DNA from: Aurelia coerulea | Taxonomy: Eukaryota; Cnidaria; Scyphozoa; Semaeostomeae; Ulmaridae | Assembly (NCBI GenBank): GCA_039566865.1 | Contig: CM076951.1 | Coordinates: 13,525,484 to 13,589,483 of the forward strand | Length of the DNA: 64,000 nucleotides | Reading direction: 5' to 3' | Shown here: piece after piece, positions 47,541 through 58,929 of the stretch | Layout: each line of letters starts with the position of its first letter | How positions within the stretch are numbered: the first letter of the stretch is position 1 | Made by a program: the position numbers and the translations under genes | The notes under the pieces: generated by a model | The model's input: the letters and a program-made list of their open reading frames with translations, nothing else | Told to the model about the DNA's origin: nothing | Database searches by the model: none

Positions 47541-48039
47541 TTACATTTCCATCTTGAAAAATGAGGACCACAAACTGAAAATATGAAGCAGCACAAATGC
47601 CAAAAGTATTTCAACTGGTTTTAATGGCAAAAATCCATTTTTTTGACCGTAATCTGCAGCCAGTTTCTCCAACAAATCGTTCAGACTTTCCTCTTGCAAC
47701 ATCATTGTCAATAGAAAGGGCGCGGAAATTTCAGTGATCAGCTGCATGCTTGCTAGTCATCATCAAATAACATACAATTCCAATGAACTTTGAATAAATA
47801 ACAATTATTTCAGGAATGGCAAGAGCTGTAACATCCAACGTGGCCAGAACGAAAGATTTTGTGATGTCCTCTTCGATAACCATTGCTCCCATTCCTTTAT
47901 CCAATTCTGCTCTCATCTTTGTGAGATCATAAGAGAGGGAATCAGCAATTGCATGAACCAAAACATCATATAAATTCATGAATTGTGTCCCTTGCTTTTT
48001 AGCGCAAGAAATGGCTATCATCTCGTCTAGCAGGTACAT
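47541..48039 (-). CDS. Left-arm hypothetical frames of the palindrome
   Basis: Mirror of the right-arm pair. Two frames overlap slightly: 102 codons (48039-47731, MYLLDEMIAISCAKKQGTQF) and 68 codons (47747-47541). One residue differs from the right-arm copy (Asn in place of Ser in the second frame). The last codons run into a GTAAGT donor, so this may be a single exon. No family recognised. Confidence 0.35.
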
Positions 48040-48655
48040 GAAATGAATATGAAATGCTAAATTTAATTTTGCGAAAGATCACAATAACAACGAACGGAAG
48101 AAATGTACATCTTGTTTTTAATGTGAAAAATAGATTGGCCATTTCTGCAAAATAACATTTGAAATACTATTTTTACAGCTCCTTCATATCAAATTCACAG
48201 TTTGTGCGGATATCATAGAAAAATATCTATCTTTGGACTACCAAAGGCCATTCATTAGAAAATCACTCCTTTACTGTCAAACAACACAGCCTGTGTTCAG
48301 CATCATAGAGCAAAACTGGACATGACACTTTGTAGACTCAACGCATATTTTCTGTGAGATGATAAAACTTCGACCCCCCATAGACTGAAGTTTCTTAAAA
48401 TTCTTATTCTCGTTTGACCGCATAGGGGTGATTTTCTAATGGATGACCTCTGGTAGTCCAAAGATAGATATTATTCTATGATATCCGCACAAAACTGTGA
48501 AATTGATATGAAGGAGCTGTAAAAATAGTATTTTAAATGTTATTTTGCAGAAATGGCCAATCTATTTTTCACATTAAAAACAAGATGTACATTTCTTCCG
48601 TTCGTTGTTATTGTGATCTTTCGCAAAATTAAATTTAGCATTTCATATTCATTTC

Positions 48656-49154
48656 ATGTACCTGCTAGACGAGATGATAGCCATTTCTTGCGCTAAAAAG
48701 CAAGGGACACAATTCATGAATTTATATGATGTTTTGGTTCATGCAATTGCTGATTCCCTCTCTTATGATCTCACAAAGATGAGAGCAGAATTGGATAAAG
48801 GAATGGGAGCAATGGTTATCGAAGAGGACATCACAAAATCTTTCGTTCTGGCCACGTTGGATGTTACAGCTCTTGCCATTCCTGAAATAATTGTTATTTA
48901 TTCAAAGTTCATTGGAATTGTATGTTATTTGATGATGACTAGCAAGCATGCAGCTGATCACTGAAATTTCCGCGCCCTTTCTATTGACAATGATGTTGCA
49001 AGAGGAAAGTCTGAACGATTTGTTGGAGAAACTGGCTGCAGATTACGGTCAAAAAAGTGGATTTTTGCCATTAAAACCAGTTGAAATACTTTTGGCATTT
49101 GTGCTGCTTCATATTTTCAGTTTGTGGTCCTCATTTTTCAAGATGGAAATGTAA
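48656..49154 (+). CDS. Right-arm hypothetical frames of the palindrome
   Basis: First frame 48656-48964: real ATG, helical and hydrophobic towards its end (ALAIPEIIVIYSKFIGIVCY). Second frame 48948-49154: MQLITEISAPFLLTMMLQEE, then a hydrophobic stretch (ILLAFVLLHIFSLW) that could span a membrane, ending near a GTAAGT donor. A TGCTAG acceptor-like site lies at the start. The shared protein sequence in both arms shows recent copying, not proven selection. Function unknown. Confidence 0.4.
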
Positions 49155-49811
49155 GTATCTGTTAATTCATCCTTATTTACAGTGTGATGTTTTATTAGGC
49201 CAGTGCAGTGCAAATCTTCCCATTTTTCACCTTCCCCTCGGCATTAAATATTGAAAATCGCCGGTGGTATTCATGTTAGATTCAAACTAAAAAAGATTCA
49301 GATGCTGTAGTGCTCTAAGTTTGGCATCTTTTAAACACACAGAATAAGAACTTCGAAGCAAAGTATTTAGTGTCCAGATGCATGTGAAGAATACGTTTCT
49401 GTGTTTACTGAGGTTTTTACTATGACACGCTACAGTGAGGTCAGTGAGGTCAAATTCAAAACTTCGGCATCTCTCCAGATTTTGAGATAATTCTTAGCCC
49501 CCGTGAACAGGCATGTATTCAAGTATTGGGAACACGTCTGTGAACGAATTTTTTGAAAATCTTAATTTTCCTTCCGTACAATCTTTTTTTGGTGAAGGGT
49601 GGTAAAATCGTCCAAAAACGGCCTAAATTTGACTTTTCAAATTTCCCGGTCGGTTTTCCGTTCCATTGATTGGTTTCAGAGCGTGTCACGTGCCAAGCTC
49701 GTTAGCCAGTTAGGATTTAGTGCCTATCTTATAGTATAGTGGTTCAGTTCCTGCCGAGGAGCCATATATATATTTAAGAGAAAATGCTCTATACAATCAA
49801 AGACATATCAC

Positions 49812-49827
49812 ATTTTGGGGAGCCAGA
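49812..49827 (+). promoter_or_regulatory. Likely polypurine tract of the BEL element
   Basis: TTTTGGGGAGCCAGA lies directly upstream of the 3' LTR, where plus-strand DNA synthesis is primed in LTR elements. The purine run is short and interrupted. Confidence 0.4.
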
Positions 49828-50287
49828 TGTTGCTGCGCAGGAGAGCTCATTGTTTATTTGTTATTGTTTTATAGTTGAACACCTTTATCATTTAATCAAA
49901 GGATTGTTTATCCGCATTGTTTATTGAGTACGGGACACAAAGGACGCATTAGCGCACCGAACTAAGACGTTGCACGCTTAGATTTGTTTTGATTTCTTGT
50001 TTTTTTTGGAACGTTGTTTACGAATTACGAAGATGGCGCTTGCAGTAAGGGTTTACGAATATTGTAAGTATGTTTTCCTTGAGTTTATGGTTTCTTTTTC
50101 ACTTTATTCGTTGGTAGGCAAGCATTATTTATATTTTTCGTTTGTTTGTTTCTAGCGAAAACCACATTCACATTCATATTCATATGTACTATCCATACGT
50201 TGCTAAACTAGCGGATTTGAATTTGTGCGTATTCGAAGAAGGTCTCATATTTTTACTGGCAATTCTAAGAGGCTTGGCGCCACCTCA
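49828..50287 (+). repeat. BEL/Pao 3' LTR, 460 bp
   Basis: Matches the 5' LTR except for a 9-bp insertion (TTGTTTATC) after CAAAGGA, one extra T in a T-run and two substitutions seen by eye. Confidence 0.93.
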
Positions 50288-50402
50288 CAGTACTTTACAG
50301 TACTTTTCGATACTTCATGGTACTTTACAGTACTTCGTGGTACTTCCCAGTACTTTATGGTCCTTCCCAGTACTTTTGAATACTTTCTAGTCCTTTCTAC
50401 GG
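50288..50402. repeat. 10-bp-period GTAC array 1 (right remnant)
   Basis: Continues the array in the same orientation after the BEL 3' LTR, beginning with the duplicated CAGTA. It fades into unique sequence at about 50400. Confidence 0.9.
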
Positions 50403-50454
50403 AAAGTAAATTAAAAATATGTCAGCGATTTCCTTTATCAAAGTAAATGGTAAC

Positions 50455-50550
50455 TTGACTGATATTCTCCCAGTACTGGAGTTTCTTATCGTTTTGGCGA
50501 TCTGAGAGTTGAGTTTCTTATGGGCAGTTCCTTATAAAAAATATGTGTAT
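50455..50550. mobile_element. Fragment of the ATAAGAAAC MITE family, reverse
   Basis: Contains CCAGTACTGGAGTTTCTTAT, GAGAGTTGAGTTTCTTATGG and CCTTATAAAAAATATGTGTA, the inverse of the left end of full copies. Confidence 0.6.
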
Positions 50551-51029
50551 TTAATCAAATTTTTCTCATATCAGTCAAATAGATCATCGATTTCATTACT
50601 GATGAGCTGGCATATCCTTCTCTTCTGTGCCAAAAAAATATTCTTCTTGCTGCACTCGCACAGCATACTTATATAGAACATGAAAACAGAGACAGAGGAT
50701 TTGGGCATCTTCCAATGTCGCAACTTTCTGGGCAGCATTTAGCTGAAATATACGAAGTGCTTTAAGGCATCAGGGAGCATTTTTTTATAGGATCTTTGAA
50801 AGCAGAACTTTGAAACAATTTGAATTCTCCTATAAATCCTACAATATCTGCATGCCAAATTTTTGCCTCGGAACCCTAGCCTAAATTGCCTAAAATCACT
50901 AAAAAATTGTTGAGCCACCCTAAGATTTTTAGTTTTTGCCTCTGCTCTCCCCTTCCCCCAAAGCAGTGTTGCAATACCAGACAAAGGTTGCCGAATCGCT
51001 CGTGTCAGCTCAATCAATCATTGACATTG

Positions 51030-52423
51030 GGGAAGTGGGTGGCGAAAGGTTCAAGGAGGTTCGACAATGTTATAGGTGATGGAAACTTTGAATCAATCTT
51101 GTTGAAAACACTTGAAGCGAATGACCCTCCTAAAACAAAGATAGTCAGGGCCAATGATAAACTTCATATGAATAAAGAATTACGGAGGGCTATGACAAAA
51201 AGATCGACTTTGAAAATAGTTGCAAACAATAGCAAGCGAGCAGAAGATTTATGAAAATATAAAGACCAAAGAAACCTTGTCGTGAAATTGGACATTCAGG
51301 CTAAAAGACAGCATTTCATGTCGATACAGTCGAAAACAATTGATAACGATAAGACATTTTGGAAAACTGTGAAACCTCTGTTTGCTAATAAGAATCCCAT
51401 GAGTGAGAAGATCACCTTGATTGAAGACGGTAAAATCCTCTCAAATGCTGTGGAAGTTGCTGAGTGCTTTAACGAATATTTTTGTAATATTACGGACAGT
51501 CTTGATATTGACTCCCTTTTTGAGGAGGTACAAGAACAAACGTCTGTTTAACAAATGGTTTTGAGAGCGATAAATAAGTATAAAGATCACCCCTCTATAA
51601 AGGTGATTAATCAACATGCAACATCAAACGGTAGCACCTTTAGATTCTCTCATGTAAGCCCAAATGAGGTCATGAAGCAGATAGATTTACTTGACAAGAC
51701 TAAGTCCAACAGTGGGAATATTCCAACTGGTATGTTAAAAGCGGAGTTAAAGGCAACGAGGGAAATAGATTATCCGTACCTAACAGATTGCATCAACTCT
51801 GCAATCTATGATTGCAAGTTCCCAGACGAACTGAAGGAAGCTGATCTTAGCCCTCTGTTCAAAAATGACGATTCAAACTTCAAGGGAAATTCTAGGCCAA
51901 TAAGTGTCTTACCGGCAGCCTCTAAAGTCTATGAAAGAATTCTAAAAAACCAAATATGCCCATACTTTCGTGATAAACTGTCCAAAATCTTGTGTGGTTT
52001 CAGAGAGGGGTATAGTACGCAACATGCTTTGATAAGATTGCTAGAAAAATTGAGGAAATGTTTTGACGCATCTGGTATAGTAGGAACAATTCTGATGGAT
52101 TTATCCAAGGCCTACGACTGTCTGCCTCATGACCTCCTTATTGCAAAACTGGAGGCGTATGGATTTGTTTCAACAGCCTTTGCCTAATGTGTAGTTATTT
52201 GGATTGCCGCCATCAAAGGGTAAAGATTGGTTCACGTAAAAGTACCGCAAAAAGAATAAAAATTGGGGTCCCATAAGGATCTGTCCTAGGACTTATGCTC
52301 TTTAAAATATTTATAAATGATCTATGTCTTATGAGACTTGACTCAGAGATCTGCAATTTCACAGATGATAAAACCATGTGGGCTACACCTACAAGAAATA
52401 GTAACGAATTTGGAAAATGATAT
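51030..52423 (+). pseudogene. CR1/Jockey-type LINE, 5' part of a split, decayed copy
   Basis: One frame reads FWKTVKPLF, ECFNEYFCNITDSL, NIPTGMLK, ISVLPAASKVYERI and GFREGYSTQHALIRLLEK, then ILMDLSKAYDCLPHDLL (the RT finger/palm motif A region). Stops are at 51252-51254, 51549-51551 and 52185-52187. Downstream, GSVLGLMLFKIFINDL follows a TAA in the GVPQG motif, and the catalytic box reads FTDD in place of FADD. The endonuclease is missing (5' truncated). A second LINE is inserted at 52424. Confidence 0.85.
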
Positions 52424-53945
52424 CAGTTCAGTTCAGTTCAGTTCCTTTAATTTTAAAATTCCTCTACATACAAATCTCACAAAAAACACAAAATATACTC
52501 AAAATTAAACTACAAAAAGACTTAAAATATTAATGAAATACAATTAACGAACACAATGCAAGAAGATGAGGGGGGATTTGCATGTAGGGAATTTCTTATA
52601 GGAGGAGCTCTCTCAATAGATAGACTAATCGAGGAGAGAGTACCCCCTTAGTTTAAAAAACATAGTTTATATTGGAAAAATATGCGAAGAATCAAATTGC
52701 GGAAAGACATCATTTGAAAACACTAAAATCTTACGACTGGTAGTTGATGGAAAACAAATGCAGTTTAACTTGACGACGAAAGTTAACTGAAGAATATGCC
52801 TGTTTGATCACGGTAGGAATATTGTTCCAAGATTTCGCACCTGCATATCTGACAGATTTCAAACCATATTGCAGAGTATTTTTACGTGTCAGAAAAATGT
52901 CACCTTTACATGCTTGCCTGGTATCATGTTGATGAACGTGTGAAAGTAAATCAAAAAACTCATGAAAACAAGAAGGGGAGATCCTATTTACAGATTCGTA
53001 GACAAAAGTCAGCAGCTTTAATTCAAACAAGTCCTCCAACTTAAGAAGTTGGAGATTTAGGAAAATAGGAGATGATGCTGCAGAACGATTTTCAAAGGCG
53101 ATAGCTCTTACGGCTTTCTTTTGAAGAATGAAGATCGGTTTGATGTATGAATCATAAGTGAGATCCCAAACAACAATTCCATGTAGGAAAGAAGCAAATA
53201 AAGAGTTATACAAGGAAACCAATACATTCGTAGGAAGTAGATGTCTCACCTTAAAGAATATACCACATGTTCTTGCTAACTTTTTGGAAAGTTCGTTTAG
53301 GTGATACTTCCAAGAAAGGTTTTCATCAAGGAGAAGACCAAGAAATCTGACATACTTTGCTTTTCTCACATGTTGCTTACAAAATCGTATGTCAACAGTG
53401 TCATTTAGGGGCTTTCTTGGTGAATGAAAAATAATAAAGTTTGTTTTATCAACATTCAAAGCAAGCTTGTTTGCATCAAGCCACTTTTTGACATACTTTA
53501 GTTCATGGTTTACAACCTTTTGAAGTTGTTCTAAACTTGCTGACTGATAATAAATGTTGGTATCATCAGCAAAAAGATAAAAAGATAATTTGGATGAAGC
53601 CTTAGAAATATAATTTATGTAAATGAGAAAAAGGAGTGGACCAAGTACTGATCCCTGCGGGACCCCACATGTTACTTTTTGGTTACTGGAACTATGGCCA
53701 TAAACAGAAACGTATTGTTCTCTGTTGCTAAGATAAGAGCTGAACCAAGACAAAGCAGTTCCTCTAATACCATAGTGATCAAGCTTTTTAAGGAGGATTT
53801 GATGATTAACAGTGTCAAAAGCCTTTTGTAAATCAAGGAAAATACCACATCCAAACATTTTATTGTCTAAAGTGTTTTTAACTGATTCTGTTAAACTTAT
53901 CAGTGCATGATTTATTGAGTGACTAGCACGGAAACTCAACTGAAG
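52424..53945 (-). mobile_element. 5'-truncated non-LTR retrotransposon (LINE), nested
   Basis: The minus-strand frame 53939-52731 (402 codons) starts within the RT and reads FLDLQKAFDTVNH, GVPQGSVLGPLLFLIYIN, FADD box, KTNFIIF and YVRFLGLLLDE, then the C-terminal domain. The frame is intact. The 3' end is a (CAGTT)n microsatellite at 52424-52443 (GAACT on the element strand) instead of a poly(A) tail, as in CR1/L2-type elements. It splits the older plus-strand LINE. Confidence 0.88.
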
Positions 53946-54720
53946 GTTTTACAAGACATTGTGAAGTAGATTATTGGAATGGTTTACAAACAATGGAATG
54001 GTTGCAAACCCAAAAAAATGTCAGTTAATGTGCCTTGGCTTGAAAGGTAAGAAAGGAGGAGAACAAATTATCTGCCACAGATCATCTTAAATTCCTAGGG
54101 ATTGAAACAGAGAGCAAATTAAAGTTTAAAAAGCATAATAAAACGTTATGTTCAAAAGTCAACAAGAAAATCAGTGCCTTTTCTAGGCTAAATACGTATA
54201 TTTCTAGAGAGCGGGCATTAACAACTTACAATGCGGTAATTTTATCGAACTTCAATTATTGCTCTTCGATCTGGCTATTCTGCAATAAAGTTGCAAGCAA
54301 AGAGATTAATCGCACTCATAAACGTGCGCTTCAGATCCTTTATAAAGACTATGAATGTTCCTTTGAAACATTGCTCACTCGAAGTGGCAGCTTTAGTATA
54401 CATGTTAGAAATTTACAGAAATTAATGACAGAGATCTACAAGTCAATCAATCATCCTAATCCATCGCTTGTATGGGAATTTCATGAAAAGAAACATTTAA
54501 CTTACAATCTAAGGATACAAAATCTATGCAAACTGCCACAAACAAAGACACATGGTTTTGTTTGGGCAAGACTCACTGTCCTTCAGAGAGAGCTTCGTCT
54601 GGAACACCCTTAATGAACAGTGTCAAAAATGAGCCAACACTTTCGGTTTTCAAAAAGAGGATCAAGCACTGGGCTGAAGACAAATGCACCTGCAAAATAT
54701 GCCGCTAATTTTGTATGAAG
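53946..54720 (+). pseudogene. CR1/Jockey-type LINE, 3' part of the split copy
   Basis: Continues the RT C-terminus: FTNNGMVANPKKCQLMCLG, FLGIETESKLKFKKH, LCSKVNKKISAFSRL, LSNFNYCSSIW and KRALQILYKDYE, then HVRNLQKLMTEIYKS and FKKRIKHWAEDKCTCKIC before TAA. Several frameshifts are present. Together with 51030-52423 it is one insertion older than the nested LINE. Confidence 0.8.
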
Positions 54721-54952
54721 TATATATAAAAGATATTTATTTTGTTTGTAAATAGTTGGTTTGAATTAGGATGTTTTTTTCATTGATATTGTAAATACCA
54801 ACATTAAACATGGATATAAGAATAAGAATCGCTCTCAGTGTGATATGCCCGCCCTTGCTGGAAGAAAACAAGACAGTTTTCAATATTATTGCTTTGATAT
54901 TGGGGAGCAGCATTTTTTCAAACACTGGGCCATTTTATTGAATCTCCCGGAG

Positions 54953-56715
54953 AAGTACTATAAAGTACTGGCAAGTACCATAAAGTACAATAATTTGCCA
55001 TAAAGAGCTTGAAAGTACAAACAGTACAGTACCATAAAATACCGAGAAGTACTAGAAAGTACTGGAAAGTATTATAAAGAACTGGACAGTACTGTAAAGT
55101 ACAAAAAAGTACCGTAAAGTACTGGGAAGTACCATGAAGTACCAAAAAGTACTGTAAAGTACTGGGAAGTACTGCAAAGAACTGAGAAGTACTGCAAAGT
55201 ACTACAAAGTACTGTAAAGTACCACAAAGAACCGAGAAGTACTGGGAAGTACCATGAAGTACCCAAAAGTACTACAAAGTACTGGGAAGTACTACAAAGT
55301 ACTAAGAAGTACTGGGAAGTACCACAAAGTACTGTAAAGTACCATGTAGTACCGAAATGTACTGTAAAGAACTGTAAAGTACCGTAAAGTACTATGAAGT
55401 ACCACGAAGTACTGAAAAGTACTGTAAAGTACTGGGAAGTACTGCAAAGTACTGTGAAGTACTGGGAAGTACCACGAAGTACTGTAAAGTACCATGAAGT
55501 ACCGAAAAGTACCGTAAAGTACTATGAAGTACTGAAAAGTACTGTAAAGTACTGGGAAGTACTGCAAAGTACTGTGAAGTACTGCAAAGTACTATGAAGT
55601 ACCGTAAAGTACTATGAAGTACCATGAAGTACTGAAAAGTACTGTAAAGTACTGGGAAGACCTACAAAGTACCGAGAAGTACTGGGAAGTAACATGAAGT
55701 ACCGAAAAGTACTGCAAAGTACTTGGAAATACTACAAAGTACGGAGAAGTACTGGGAAGTACCACGAAGTACTGAAAAGTACTGTAAAGTACCATGAAGT
55801 ACCGAAAAGTACCGTAAAGTACTATGAAGTACCACGAAGTACTGAAAAGTACTTTAAAGTACTGGGAAGTACTGCAAAGTACTATGAAGTACTGTAAAGT
55901 ACCACAAAGTACCGAGGAGTACTGGGAAGTACCATGAAGTACCGAGAAGTACTGGGAAGTACCATGAAGTACCGAGAAGTACTGGGAAGTACCATGAAGT
56001 ACCAAAAAGTACAACAAAGTACTGGGAAGTACTACAAAGTACTGAGAAGTACTGTGAAGTTCCATGAAGTACCGTAAAGTACTATGAAGTACCACAAAGT
56101 ACCACGAAGTACTGAAAAGTACTGAAAAGTACTGTAAAGTACTGGGAAGTACTGCAAAGTACTATGAAGTACTGTAAAGTACCATGAAGTACCGAGGAGT
56201 ACTGGGAAGTACCATGAAGTACTGAAAAGTACTGTAAAGTACCACGAAGTACCGAAAAGTACTGGGAAGTACTGAGAAGTAGTTGGAAGTACCACAAAGT
56301 ACTGAAAAGTACTGTAAAGTACTGGGAAGTACCATAAAGTAGCGAAAAGTACGAAGAAGTACTGGAAAGTACCCGAAAGTACTGTAAAATACCTGGAAAG
56401 TACTGTAAAGTACCGAGAAGTACTAGTAAGTACTGGGAAGGACCACAAAGTACCACCAAGTACTAGAAAGTACTAGGAAGGACCATGAAGTACTACGAAG
56501 TACTGCAAAGTACTGGAAAGTACCACAAAGTACTAGGAAGTACTGGGAAGTACCACAATGTACTGTAAAGTACCAGGAAGTACCGAGAAGTACTAGAAAG
56601 TACTTGGAAGTACCACAAAGTACTGGGAAGGACCACAAAGTACCGAAAAGTACTAGAAAGTACTGGGAAGTACCACAAAGTATAGTAAAGTACCATAAAG
56701 TACCGAGAAGAACAA
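54953..56715. repeat. 10-bp-period GTAC array 2, inverted
   Basis: About 176 units of type AAGTACTGTA, AAGTACTGGG, AAGTACCATG: the complement orientation of array 1. Near 56390 a one-base shift changes the phase of the repeat. Homogeneous 30-60-bp sub-blocks recur, so the array has grown by segment duplication. Confidence 0.95.
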
Positions 56716-56719
56716 GATA

Positions 56720-57700
56720 AGCACCATCAAAGTTCAAATAAGAACTAGTTCGAGTACCAGGATCCGTATGAATTATTGATTGATCTAAACTATAATTTGT
56801 TCATATATTATTATAATTTATTTCAAGGATAGATATATATGCGTATTACCAGAAATCCGAAGAAATCTGTACAGCACAAAAACTGGTTCTGAGAAAGGTT
56901 TGGGATTGTTGCACTGATATCTCTAACAGTAGAATCCCATAAAACTTGACTAAAACTTGGGGTATCAAACTTGGGCCTGATGACATTGATTTTTATTCTA
57001 GGGTCCTGAGTCCAACAGCATTTAACCGAGCATTTAACTATTTTTGGGTCGGGATATTTTCTGAAGAACAAAATACCCCATTTCTTTCAGATTCTAGGTC
57101 CTAGGATTCTGCTTCAAATATAGCCCTTTCAGCGAAATCATGGATGGGCATGGTGTCATGCTTTCATCTCAGACATACTACCACAGATTGTATGGCACCC
57201 AAACAGGCCCTTGTGTTACTTCCCGTACACAGCAAGTCATTAATTGTAAGCATTGCTCAATCACTAATTAGCACAGGTAACCAAATCTGAATTTCATTCA
57301 ATTGATAAACAATTGCCTTGCTTTAGACGTAGTGCTTTGAAACTATTTTGAGTGCAAGTTGCATGAGAAAATTGATAACGACCGTTTTCAAATTTTTTCT
57401 TAACAATCGGCCTATACAAATTGACGTTCCCCGCTAATCCCCTTACAAATAAGACAATAAATAATCCACAGCAGATAGCTATTTTGTCTTCAAGTGGGTT
57501 GTTTGTAAACCAAGAAATCACGAAATCACCAAAACTCAATTCTACTACCACAGATGTCCGACATTCGAAATCAAGGGGTGTATCACTCTGTAAAAATCTC
57601 GTGCACCCTTGGCAAAAATCCTTTTGTTTTCAAGAAAAATCCCTGAAAAATCGCTAAAAATCCTATTGTTTTAAAAAATCTCGTACGCCCTCGTTCGAAA
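56720..57700. other. Unassigned stretch
   Basis: No gene supported. An 80-codon minus-strand frame (57071-56823) has no recognisable domain. Confidence 0.35.
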
Positions 57701-57711
57701 TAAAATAGCAA

Positions 57712-57896
57712 ATAAAACAGAATTATAAACACACCCTGTCCGAAAATGCACCCTTTCAGACCCTGTCATGGAGCCGACTATACTATTTTTTATGCGACAA
57801 AAGTGATACCATGTCCTAGAGTAAGAATCCTGAAAATGATACCCTGTTCAGCGGCACGTCCCTGTACGAAAAATATATGAGTACCTCCCCCCCCGG
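57712..57896. mobile_element. G-tract foldback element fragment, reverse
   Basis: Contains CAGCGGCACGTCCCTGTACG, AAAAATATATGAGTACCTCC and a C-run, the inverse of the left end of copy B (36346). The other end is not clear. Confidence 0.55.
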
Positions 57897-58261
57897 GTCC
57901 AAGACCATTATGAGAATGAGCATTTAACTTTAAACAATATTTTATTCTTAATACTTCTCATCTCAGACATACTGTAGTACTAAAGTACTAGAGTTTCTTA
58001 AAATTTTGGCCACCAAACAGTACTAGTTTCTTACAAACCAGTTTCTCATAAAACCCTGTATTTTACACTGAAGGCACTTCGAGCAAAGCAATGTCAAAAG
58101 GTTGAAAGGCTTTTATTTGGAAACTTTCGCCGATGGCACAGACAGCAAAGACAACATTTTTATCATGTTGTTGAGGAAGTTAAATCGAATCACACAAATT
58201 TCAAAAACAGCTTTGATAAGATGAGGAACCAGCCAGAGATTGCTGAGTTAGTGACATGCCC

Positions 58262-58562
58262 CCGGGGGGGGGGGGGTACTTAGTATATTTGTCCGACGGG
58301 GATGTGCCGTTTTTAAGGGTATCGTTTTCACCAATTTTTTCTAGCACAGGCTATCAAAATGAGGCAATTTTTCTAGAGCAGGTTGTCAAAACACGTCAAA
58401 GGGCGTTTTTCGGTCAAATTTCATGTTTTCGAGTATACTTTTCGCCAATTTTTCCTAGAACAGGTTATAATTTTGAGCGAAAAATTCTGGAGCAGGGTAA
58501 AAAAAAATTTTTTCGTGGGCACACCCCCGTACAAATTTAAGTCAAGTACCCCCCCCCCCGGG
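58262..58562. mobile_element. G-tract foldback element, copy D, 9-bp target duplication
   Basis: GACATGCCC flanks both sides (58253-58261 and 58563-58571). The left end is CCGG plus a G-run, then TACTTAGTATATTTGTCCGA; the right end is AAGTACCCC plus a C-run and GGGG. Inside, TTTTTCTAGAACAGG-type motifs repeat. Confidence 0.82.
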
Positions 58563-58929
58563 GACATGCCCTGTTGGCGCTTGGAAATTGAATATAATAC
58601 CCTCATTGAATATTGAATATTTAGAGGGTATGACTGTCCTTTCCATTTGTATTTAGAGGGTATGACGGTATGCTCGTCCCCGCTCGTCCCCTCAGTATTT
58701 AATGGCCAAAGATGGCCAAAGGAGTCAAAGGTGTCTCAAGATCCCCAAGAACCCAAGAGTCTGGTTTCCGGCATGCCAGACCAGATGCGATGTTCATGTG
58801 CCTTGACGTAGCAAACGTAGTGTTCAGCGCGGTTCAGCGCAGGCTAACCATGACTCTTGGTACCAAATGTGCTAACAATAACCGTTCCCTAGACCAGAGA
58901 CCTTGGCTGGACCAAAATTGCTAAAAGTA

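Larger units (their letters stand above)
46965..49730. mobile_element. 2.77-kb near-perfect palindrome inserted in the BEL element
   Basis: The left arm 46965-48282 and right arm 48412-49730 are inverse copies of about 1318 bp with only scattered differences, separated by a 129-bp unique spacer. Arm ends are AAGATAGGCACTAAATCC and its inverse. No target duplication was found. Each arm carries the same pair of short frames, so they face each other. The arm supplies the last codons and the stop of the BEL frame. Confidence 0.9.
40382..50287 (+). mobile_element. Full-length BEL/Pao LTR retrotransposon with nested palindrome
   Basis: The two LTRs begin TGTTGCTGCG and end GCGCCACCTCA (TG...CA). 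A 5-bp duplication CAGTA flanks the element (40377-40381 and 50288-50292) and both flanks are the same 10-bp array. The interior encodes one gag-pol frame of the BEL/Pao type. A 2.77-kb palindrome is inserted at the end of that frame. By eye the LTRs differ by two substitutions, one 9-bp indel and one homopolymer base, so the insertion is young. Confidence 0.93.

Noticed and set aside
49731..49765. tRNA-like TATAGTATAGTGGTTCAGTTCC
   Set aside because: Resembles the D-arm half of a tRNA, but there is no anticodon stem, no T-loop GGTTCGA and no acceptor pairing downstream.
54918..56737. Similar YFSVLHGTLQ frames (up to 167 codons) in array 2
   Set aside because: Same cause; no start context, splice sites or domain.
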